A DNA stretch of 64,000 nucleotides from Georgenia yuyongxinii (GTDB taxonomy: Bacteria; Actinomycetota; Actinomycetes; Actinomycetales; Actinomycetaceae), in assembly GCF_006352065.1 (NCBI RefSeq), contig NZ_CP040915.1, positions 868,001 to 932,000 on the forward strand. The letters run 5' to 3'. This document shows, piece after piece, positions 8,196 through 18,500 of the stretch. The notes under the pieces are model-generated. The model searched no databases, was not told where the DNA came from, and saw only the letters and a program-made list of their open reading frames with translations. Position 1 is the stretch's first letter. The number at the start of each line of letters is the position of its first letter. Made by a program: the position numbers and the translations under genes.

Positions 8196-9305
8196 ATGGG
8201 CATCGAGCTCACATTGGCGTGGGTGACCAACGTGGCTTCCCCCTACCGCCTGCCCGTGTGGGAGCACCTCGCCTCGGGTGCCGACCTCACGGTCCATCTG
8301 CTCGAGAGCTCGGCCCGGCTCCTCAAAGACCCGGGGAACCGTGGACCGGAATGGGCCGTCGACGGCGGCCAGGGCTACGCGATACGCGAGGTTCCGACGT
8401 GGCGGGTCACGCGCGGCGAGACCCAGCTCTACGTCGCGCGCCGGAGGATTTTGCCGCGTGCCCGACGGGTAGACGCCGCCCTCCTCGGCGGCTGGGAGTC
8501 GCCGGCGTACTGGCAGGCGCTCGCCGAGGCCCGACACCAGGGAGCGCGCACCGTCGGCTTCTACGAGTCGACGCTGAGCACCAACCGGTTCAGTGGCGGA
8601 CCGGTGGCCAGGGCGCGTGAGCGGTACTTCCGTCTGCTGGATGCCGTGGTCGTGCCCGGCCCCGCCGCCGAGGAGGCCGTCCTCGCCATGGGCGTGCCGG
8701 AGAGACGTGTATTCACCGGTTTCAACGCCGTGGACGTGCGCGGCATCCACGCCGCGACCACGCGGCTTCGGCAGGGCGCGGGAACGCAGCCGGGCCACCG
8801 GTTCCTCTACGTCGGACAGCTGATCGACAGGAAGAACGTCGCGTCCCTGGTGCGGGCCTTCGCCGCCGTGGCGCAGCCCGCGGACAACCTGGAGATCGTG
8901 GGTACCGGGGCGGGGCGTCCTGAGCTCGAGCGGCTCGCCGTCGGGCTCGGGGTGCGGGACCGCGTCGCCTTCACGGGCCTGGTGCCCTACCCCCAGCTCC
9001 CGGCGGTGCTCTCCCGCAACGACACCCTCGTGCTGCCGTCCACCGAGGAGGTCTGGGGTCTCGTCGTCAACGAGGCCCTCGCGGCGGGACTGCACGCCGT
9101 CGTCAGCACCGTCTGCGGAGTCGCCCCCTCCGTCGCGGGCATGCGTGGCGTCCACCTGACTGGAGCCTCGCCAGCCGGCCTCGGGGCGGCGATGGCCCAC
9201 AGCAGATCGGCGTGGCGCGGTCCGGTCCTCCAGCCCGAGATCCTCGCCTGCACCCCCGAACGTTTCGCCGGCGTCTTCCGCGACGCACTGACCGCAGGGC
9301 GCTGA
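8196..9305 (+). CDS. Glycosyltransferase family 4
   Basis: A 369-residue GT-B enzyme. The N-terminal domain reads LAWVTNVASPYRLPVWEHL, the usual GT4 acceptor-side start. The donor domain begins near residue 205 (RFLYVGQLIDRKNVASLVRAF), includes VGTGAGRPELE and ends with STEEVWGLVVNEALAAGLHAVVS, an E-x7-E nucleotide-sugar site. The ATG has a strong Shine-Dalgarno (GGAAGGGAGGG at 8178-8190). It is divergent from the polymerase across a 178 bp gap and is the last assembly gene before the giant secreted protein, with which it shares orientation at a 224 bp distance. The sugar specificity is unknown. Confidence 0.87.
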   Translation: MGIELTLAWVTNVASPYRLPVWEHLASGADLTVHLLESSARLLKDPGNRGPEWAVDGGQGYAIREVPTWRVTRGETQLYVARRRILPRARRVDAALLGGWESPAYWQALAEARHQGARTVGFYESTLSTNRFSGGPVARARERYFRLLDAVVVPGPAAEEAVLAMGVPERRVFTGFNAVDVRGIHAATTRLRQGAGTQPGHRFLYVGQLIDRKNVASLVRAFAAVAQPADNLEIVGTGAGRPELERLAVGLGVRDRVAFTGLVPYPQLPAVLSRNDTLVLPSTEEVWGLVVNEALAAGLHAVVSTVCGVAPSVAGMRGVHLTGASPAGLGAAMAHSRSAWRGPVLQPEILACTPERFAGVFRDALTAGR

Positions 9306-9529
9306 CGAGGGCCACCCGGCCGACCCTCGAAACCACGCGCGCGCCCGCGGCGTCTCGCCCCGCGTTCACCCCCTTTCACCCCCTCCCACGGGCCCTAATC
9401 GTCCGTCGCTCATCCCGAATCCCGGGCACCTGCGGGCGGTATGACCGGTTCGCTGTGGCTCGAGTCTCGTCGGCCATGTGTCGGCGTCGTCACCGCTCGT
9501 GCAGCCGCCTTCTTACGGGAGAGGACCCC

Positions 9530-12500
9530 ATGTCAGTCTCAGCACCATCACGCAGACGAGCGGGGATCGCCTCCGCGGCGGCTCTCGCCGTCGTCGGCGC
9601 GATGGCCCTCGGGGCCACGCCAGCCATGTCGATGCCGATCGCCACCGTGCCGGAGGACCCGGCGCAGTGGGCCACGTCGCCGTACTCACCGCTGCCCGCG
9701 GGCGAGATCGCGGCGGCGGGCAACCACCTCGAGCTCACGTTCGACGGCACCGAAGGCGGCCTCCACGACGGCGCCGACGTGGACACCGGGTTCACGATGA
9801 TCCAGCCGTCGAGCGCCAACGACGACTACTACCTCCCCGAGAACCTGGCAGTCACGGGCGGCAACCTGACAATCAAAGCCACCAAGGGCATCGCGTACTC
9901 CAACACGGGTGCGACCGGCCTGATCAACCAGCAGGACAACACCCTGGGCGTCGGCGTCGATGCCAACGCGACGAGTCTGGAGCTCACGACCACGGTTAAC
10001 AGCCCGGCCGCCGCGACCGGCTCCGCGCAGGCCGGCCTGTGGTTCGGCCCGGACGACCAGAACTACGTCAAGCTCGCGCTCATCGGCTCGGACGCGACCG
10101 GGCGGCAGATCCAGCTCTCGCGCGAGATCAACGGTCTGACGGCGAACGGCGCCGTCGGTGCACCGTCCGCGGACCAGATCATGGTCGGCCTCACGCAGGC
10201 GAGCATCGGCACCCAGCCCGTGCACCTGCGGCTGGTGGTGAACTCGGTCGCGGGGACGCTGACGGGGTACTACGCCATCGGCGCCGGCGCCGAGCAGACG
10301 CTGGGCACCTTGGCCTTGCCGACGAACTATGTCGACGGCACGCTGCTGAACCCCGCGATCGCGGACGTGACTTCCTTCGCGGGCATCTACGCCACCAAGC
10401 GGAACATGCCCGAGGCCACCGCGCTGAGCTACACCTTCGCCGACTTCGGCCTCGCCGAGCTCGACTCCGAGCCGCCGGCCGCTCCCGAGGGCGTGACCGC
10501 GGACGCCGAGGCCGGGCAGGTCTCGCTCGCCTGGAACGCCGCCCCCGTCTCCTCCGACGTCGTGGGCTACCGCGTCTACCGCGCCAGCACCAGCCCCGTC
10601 TCGACGGCGGGCAACGGCATCGGCGGCACGGCCGCGCTCACCACGCCGGCATTCACCGACGCCGCCGTGTTCGTCGGACAGGCCTACACCTACGCGGTCG
10701 TCGCGGTCGACGCCGCCGGCAACAAGTCCGAGCCCGTCGAGGTCCAGGCCCAGGTGCCGGCGATCGACGGCGAGCCGGTCGCCCTGGTGAACTTCCAGAC
10801 CGCCGCGGCCACGACGCCCGACGGGTACACCGCCGACACCGGCGCCCCCTACTCCCCGGCGGCCGGCTCCGGCTGGACCTCCGGCGCCACCGGCGCCCCG
10901 CTGGACCTGACCACCATGACCCGCCTGCGCGCGGGTTCGGGGGTCACCCCCGACCCCCGCCTGGCCACGATCATCCACATGCAGCACACCAGCACGACCG
11001 TGCACGGCGTCTGGGAGTACAACCTGCCGAACGGCACCTACACGGTCGTCGCCGCGGTCGGTGACACCGGCTCCGCGAACGGCGGCGGCTACGACAGCAC
11101 GCACGCGATCAACGCGGAGGGCACCGCGGTCATCAGCCCGTTCAACCCCAGCTCCGCCCGCGAGTACGACGAGGGCGTCGCGACCGTCGAGGTCATCGAC
11201 GGCTCCCTCACGATCGACGCGGTCGGCGGCTCGAACACCAAGCTCGCCTACGTCGGCATCTACGCCGCGGCGCAGACGCCAGTCGCGCCCGCCGCACCCA
11301 CCGGCCTGACCGGTGCTGCCACCGCGGGGGGTGTCCAGCTCGAGTGGACCGCCGTCGACGGCGCAACCGGCTACGACGTCTTCCGCTCCACGGAGCCGGC
11401 CGCCCCCACCGGCGGCGCCCCGCTGAATGCGGAGCCGCTCACCGACGCCGCCTTCCTCGACACCACCGCCGAGCCCGGCACGACGTACTACTACGCTGTG
11501 GTCGCCTCGAACGACGGTGGTACCTCTCCGGCATCCGGGGCCGTCGAGGTCGTCGTCCCCGCGGACGGGATGGCTCCCGCCGCCCCGGGCGGCGTGACCG
11601 GCGAGGCCACCTCCACCGGGGTCCAGCTCGCCTGGTCCGCCGTCGACGGTGCCGAGAGCTACAACGTCTTCCGCTCGGCCCAGGCGACCGTCCCCACCGA
11701 CGGCACGCCTGTGAACGCGGAGCCGCTGACCAACGCCAACTACCTCGACACCACCGCCGCGGCGGGCCAGACCTACTACTACGTGGTCGTCGCCGCCAAC
11801 GCGGCCGGGACCTCCCCGGCCTCCGCGGCCGTCGAGGTCACCGTGCCCGAGCTGCCCGACGTCCCGGCCGCCCCGGCGGACATGGCCGGCGAGGCCACGG
11901 ACGACGGCGTCGTCCTGACCTGGGCCGCCTCTGCCGGCGCGACGTCCTACGAGATCTACCGCGGCATCGGCACCCAGGCGCAGCCCGAGGGACAGCCGCA
12001 CGCCACTGTCACCGCCCCCACCTTCACAGACTCCGACGTCGAGCCGGGCACCACATACAGCTACATCGTCGTCGCCCTGAACGACGAGGGCAGCTCCGTG
12101 CCCTCGGTCGCGGTGGCGGTCGAGGTGCCCATCGTCGACCCCTCCGCCTGCACGGGCTCGCAGTGGAGCGCCGAGTACTTCCTCGGCACCGGCCTGGCCG
12201 GCACCCCCGCGGCCGTCGAGTGCACGGACACGGTCGACCAGGACTGGAACCAGGACGGCCCGGCCGATCTGCGCAACTACCAGTTCTCCGCCCGCTACAC
12301 CACCGTCATCAACGGCTCCGGGCTCTACCGCTTCCAGGCCCAGGCCGACGACGGCGTCCGGGTGATCGTCGACGGCGAGACAGTCATCGACCAGTGGGTC
12401 GACCAGGACGGCTCGCAGGTCCACTCCGCCCACGTCACGCTCGACGCGGGCTCGCACACCGTCGTCGTGGAGTACTACCAGGCCTGGGGCGGTGCCGAGC

Positions 12501-15500
12501 TGAGCGCCTCCTTCGAGAAGGTCGACACCACGGGTGAGTGCCTGCCCGGCCAGTGGTCCGCGCAGTACTACCTCGGTACCGAGCTCGCCGGCGCCCCGGC
12601 GGAGTCCGAGTGCGTGGCCGGCATCGACGAGGACTGGTCCGGTCAGGAAGGTCCGGCCGGGATCCGCAACTTCCAGTTCTCCGCCCGCTACAGCACGATC
12701 GTGAACGACGGTGCGGGCGTCTACACGTTCAGCGCCCGGGCCGATGACGGGGTCCGCGTCATCGTCGACGGCACCACGGTCATCGACCGGTGGGTCGACC
12801 AGGACGGCAAGGCCGCCCACACGGCCTCGCTCTTCCTCGACGAGGGTGCGCACGACGTGGTCGTCGAGTACTACCAGGCCTGGGGTGGGGCGGAGCTCCA
12901 CATCGGGTACGACTTCACGCCCGGCGGCTCCCTGTGCGGGGCCGGTCAGTGGGCCGCCGAGTACTTCCTCGGCACCGGCCTGGGCACCCAGCCGGCCGCC
13001 CAGGAGTGCGTCACGGGCCTCGACGAGAACTGGTCCCAGGACGGCCCCGCCGGCCTGCGCAACTGGCAGTTCTCCGCGCGATACACCACCGTCGTCAACG
13101 AGGGCGCCGGCACGTACCGGTTCGAGGCCCAGGCCGACGACGGTGTGCGCGTGCTCGTCGACGGCGTGCCGGTCATCGACCAGTGGGTGGACCAGGACGG
13201 CAGGGATGTCCACACCGGTGAGGTCACCCTCACGGATGGGTCGCACACCGTGGTCGTCGAGTACTACCAGGGCTGGGGCGGTGCGCAGCTGCGCGTCGCG
13301 TACGAGAAGGACGGCTCGGACACCGAGGCGCCCGAGGCCCCGACGCAGCTCGTCGCGACTGCCGGCACCACGGCCATCGAGCTCAGCTGGAGCCCGACGG
13401 CATCCACCGACGCGGTCGGCTACCACGTCTACCGTGGTACCGAGGCCGGCGTCACCGCGGGGAGCACCCCGCTGAACACGGCCCCGCTCACCGGGACCAC
13501 CTACTCCGACGGCACCGCCGCACCAGGCGTTACCTACTACTACGTGGTCACGGCCGTCGACACCGCCGGCAACGAGTCCGCCGTCTCCAACGAGGCCACC
13601 GGGCTGCTGACCGAGGAGGCCGACACCGAGGCTCCCGCGGCCCCGGCGGACCTGACCGCCACGGCCGGAGACGGCGTCGTCGACCTCGCCTGGGCAGCCT
13701 CGACCTCCACGGACACCGTGGGCTACAAGGTCTACCGCTCGCTTGAGCCGAACGTCGCCATCACCGGTGAGCTGGTGTCCGGCGAGGCACCGGTGACCGG
13801 CACCACGTACGCCGACACCGCCGTCAGCAACGGCACCACCTACTACTACGGGGTGCGTGCGGTCGACGGCGCGGGCAACGCGTCCTTGATGTCCAACGAG
13901 GCGTTCGGCGTCCCGCGGGTGCCGAACGACCTTGACGTCATGGTGGACTTCGCTGCCGCCGGAACGACCCCGGCCGCCGGGTACATCCTGGACTACGGCC
14001 AGGCCTACGGTGCGCGCACAGGCGCGAACCAGGGCACCGGCCTCACCTACGGCTGGGTCGACGAGGACGGGCACGCTCTGTCCCTCGTCGGCAACGGCCG
14101 CGACCGCGGCCGGGCCGGGATCGACGAGCGGCTCGACTCGATCCTGCACATGCAGTACGGCGACGTCGACGGCACCAACGGCGTGGACACCGAGGGCACC
14201 TGGGAGATGGCCGTCCCCGACGGCCTCTACGAGGTGACCATCGCCGTGGGCGACGAGGGCGGCACCAACGGCTATGACTCGGTCCACGTGATCAACGCCG
14301 AGGCCGGCGTCGCCATCGAGGGCTTCCAGGCCACCGCGGCCAACGAGTACCTCACCGCGACCACCACCGTCGGCGTGTGGGACGGGCGCCTGACCCTCTC
14401 CCCGAAGGGCGGCACCAACACCAAGATCGCCTACGTCGAGGTCACCGGCCTGCCGATGGCCCCGCACGTCGACACCGTGCTCCCGGACAACCGGGGCACC
14501 GACCACGACGTCACCGCGGGCGTGTCCGCCACGATCCGCATCCCGTACGCCGGCGTCGGCGTCGACCCGACCACCCTCCAGGGCAACGTGCGCCTCTTCG
14601 AGGCGGTCACCGGCACCCCGGTCCCGGTCACGGTCGGCACCTCCGGGGGCAACGACGTCATCTCGCTCTCCCCGGACGAGTCGCTGGACGGCAACAAGAC
14701 GTACCGGTTCGTCGTCACCGACGCCGTGAAGGACAACTTCGGCGCCGCGTTCGTGCCGTTCACCTCGGTGTTCACCACCGGGTCCGGCGAGATCATCGGT
14801 GAGGACGAGTTCACCCCGCTCACCGGCATCGAGTTCGAGAAGGTCGAGCTGCCCGTCGCGGCCAGCAAGTACTGGGCGTCGTTCGCCTTCGGGCCGGACG
14901 GCAAGCTGTACGGCACCACCATCGGCCAGGGCCTGTTCCGGATGACGGTCAACGAGGACGGCACCCTGTCCAACCTCGAGAACCTCGGCTACCAGGGGCG
15001 CGCGATGATCGGCCTGGTCTTCGACCGGGACGCCACCGCGGGCAACCTCAGGCTCTGGGTCACCTCCACCAGCGCCAACATCGGCAACGAGACCCAGGAG
15101 TGGATCAGCGGCATCAGCCTCCTCGAGGGGCCGAACCTGCAGACCGAGCGCAAGGTGTTCACGTCGCTGCCCCGCTCCCTGTCCGACCACCTGACCAACT
15201 CCATCGCCTACGGCCCGGACGGGCGCCTGTACTTCCTGCAGGGCTCGAACCAGGCCGCCGGCGACCTCGACAACAGCTGGGGTCAGCGCGGTGAGAAGCT
15301 GCTCACCGCGGCGGCCCTGGTGTTCGACCAGGACCACCCGCAGGTGCAGGCCGCCACGACCGGGAACGCGCCGATCGACGTCAAGACGGCCGACGGCGGC
15401 ACGTACGACCCGTTCGCCGCAGGCGCCCCGCTGAAGATCCACGCCACGGGCATCCGCAACGCGTACGACCTGGTCTGGCACTCCAACGGCAACCTGTACG

Positions 15501-18500
15501 TGCCGACCAACGGCACGGCCGGCGGCGCCAACAGCCCCGGTGTGACGGCCAATGCGAACGGCACCTTCACCCGTGTCGCGGCCCCTGGCATCCCCGGCTT
15601 CGCGACCGTCAACGGGCGCAACGTCACCGATGCCTGCCTCAACCACCGCATCGACGGTCAGCCGTACACGGGTGGTTCCGTGCCGGCCATCAACAACCAC
15701 CCCACGCAGCAGGACCACCTGTACCGCGTCGAGGAGCACGGCTACTACGGCCACCCCAACCCCGAGCGCTGCGAATGGGTGCTGCACGAGGGCAACGACC
15801 CGGCGAACCCGCCGACCGCGGCGGGCCAGGGCGGCTCCAAGTACCCCGCGGGCACCAAGGCGGACTCGAACTACCGGGGCATCGCCTACAACCTCGGCTT
15901 CAACAAGTCACCGAACGGTGCCTTGGAGTACAAGTCGGAGACCTTCGACGGCCAGCTCAAGGGCCGCCTCATCGTCACCCGCTTCTCCAACAACAACGAC
16001 CTGATCTTCCTCCAGGCCGACTCCGCGACCGGCAAGATCCTCGGCGCCCAGACGTCCGAGGGCCTGACCGGCGTGTCGAACTCCACCATGACCGGCGTCG
16101 ACGGCTTCAACGACCCCCTCGAGGTGGTGGAGGACCCCAACACCGGCAACCTCTACGTCAACCAGTACAACCGCGGCGGTAGCGACCAGAAGCTCTTCCT
16201 GCTCCGCGTACCCGAAGAGCACCAGGCACCCACCCTGGAGACCTCGGTCGAAGAGCTGGTCTTCTCCGCGGTGAAGTCCACGACCTCCGCTCAGAAGTCC
16301 GTCACGGTGACGAACTTCTCCGCGGAGACCGTCACCCTGGGTGCGTCCCTCACCGGCGCCAACGCCGGCGAGTTCGCACTCACCGGCGCGGGCGGCCCCC
16401 TGGCCCCGGGTGCCAGCGCCACCTTCCAGGTCCAGTTCAAGCCCGGTACCACCCTCGGACAGCGCTCCGCGATCCTGCGGCTGACCAACGCGGACCAGAC
16501 GGTGGACGTCGGCCTCTACGGCCTGACCATGAACGGCATCGAGGGCGGCAATGAGCCCACGCTGCACAACGTCATGGGCACGCTCGGCTACGCGATCAAC
16601 GTCGGCTGGACCACCCTCGCCGGCGGAATGGACCCGGCCGCCAAGGGCGACGAAGTCCTCAAGCCGCTCTTCGTCAAGGCGGGCAACGGCCCGGTGACGA
16701 TGACGCCGCTGGCCCAGTACGCCCCGCGGGAGGACCTGCCGTTCGGCTGGTACACCGGCGCAGGCACCACGGCTGAGCGTCACCAGGTGGGCTCGATCGA
16801 CATCAACGGCTACCAGTCGCTCCTGCCGCCCGCCAGCCCCGGCTCGCAGACGAGCTTCGACCCCGGGACCGCCGAGTTCGGGTTCTACTACTTCTCCAAC
16901 ACCTTCAGCCGGCTGGGCTACACGGAGGACCGGCTCAACTCACCGGCGTCCGACGCCCACCGCGCCCGGATCTACCCGGCGAAGAACCGCTCGGGCGCCC
17001 CGATCGCCAACACCTACATCGTGGCCTTCGAGGACGCCAGCAACGGCGACTACCAGGACTACGTCTTCCTCGTCACCGGTGTGAAGCCGGCAGGGGAGGC
17101 GCCGGGGCCCGTGGAGGACGCCATCAAGGTCAACTTCTCCAACGAGGCGGCGGCTCTGCCCGCCGGCTACCTGCGCGACTTCGGCCAGCCCTTCGGGGCC
17201 CGCACGCGCAGCGACCAGGGCACGAACCTCATCTACGGCTGGAAGGACCAGGCGACGGAGAACCCGATCAACCTCTCCGTCGGCGGCACAACCGGGCCCG
17301 GCAACGGCCGGGACCGGAACACCAGCCAGCCCGACCAGCGGCTCGACACGCTCATGCACATGCAGTCGGCAGACGTCACCGCCAACGGCAACACCTTCAA
17401 CGGCGTCTCCGCGTACGCCTTCTGGGAGATCGCCCTCCCGGACGGCACCTACCGGGTGACCGTCGCCGCCGGTGACTCCACCGTCAACTCCGACCCGGAG
17501 CAGCACGCGATCAACATCGAGAACACGCAGCTGATCGCCCCGTTCGCCCCGACCGGGGCCGCAGGCTCCAACACCCGGCACAAGACCGCCATGACGGAGG
17601 TCACCCTTACCGACGGGTTCCTCACCATCGACGCGAACGGGGGGACGAACACAAAGATCAACTACGTCGACATCGTCCCGGTCGACGTCGACAACGACGA
17701 CCCGTCCGACGGTGCGCAGGTGAAGGTGGCGTTCGGGCCGTCGTCGGCGCCGCTGACGAGCGGGTGGGTCCGCGAGGCCGGCTCCGCCTACTCCGACGAG
17801 CGCGGGTTCGGCTGGGTGAACGCCGCCACCGGCCAGCCGGTGGACCGCACGGTGGCTACGCGCTACCGCACCACACCCACCGCGGGCGTCGACTACCCGA
17901 CCGACAACCGGCTCAAGTCGTTCGCATTCCTCGACAACGCGTCCCAGCCGTCGTACACCAACGGGATCTGGGAGTACGAGGTTCCGAACGGCACCTACCG
18001 GGTCGCGGTCTCCGTCGGCGACGCGGGGTTCCTCGACTCCACGCACGGGGTGGCCGCCGAGGGCCAGCCGGTGATCGCGAGCTTCGTGCCGACGGGCACC
18101 ACCGCGTTCCAGACGGGTGTGCGGACGGTGACCGTCACCGACGGGAAGCTGTCGATCACCAACACCGGCACGAACACCAAGATCAACTGGGTGTCCATTG
18201 CCGGCGACGGCCTCGACCCGGTGGACCCGCCGCCGACCGGCGAGGAGGCCCAGATTGCCTTCGGTCCCGAGTCCGCCCCGCTCACCGCGGGGTGGACCCG
18301 GGAGGCCGGCGCGGCCTTCTCCGAGGCCCGCGGGTTCGGCTGGCTCGACGCCGACACCGGCCAGCCGGTAGACCGCACGGTGGCAACGCGCTACCGCGCC
18401 ACGGCCGCCGGCGGCATCGCCTACCCGAGCGACGACCGACTGAAGTCGTTCGCGTTCATGGACAGCGCCACCCAGAGCTACACGAACGGCACCTGGGAGT

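Noticed and set aside
9686-15787. A 2,033-codon open frame on the minus strand opposite the giant gene
   Set aside because: It mirrors the codon periodicity of the plus-strand gene, is rich in Gly/Arg/Val/Asp without domains, and spans clear FN3, PA14 and propeller coding on the other strand.
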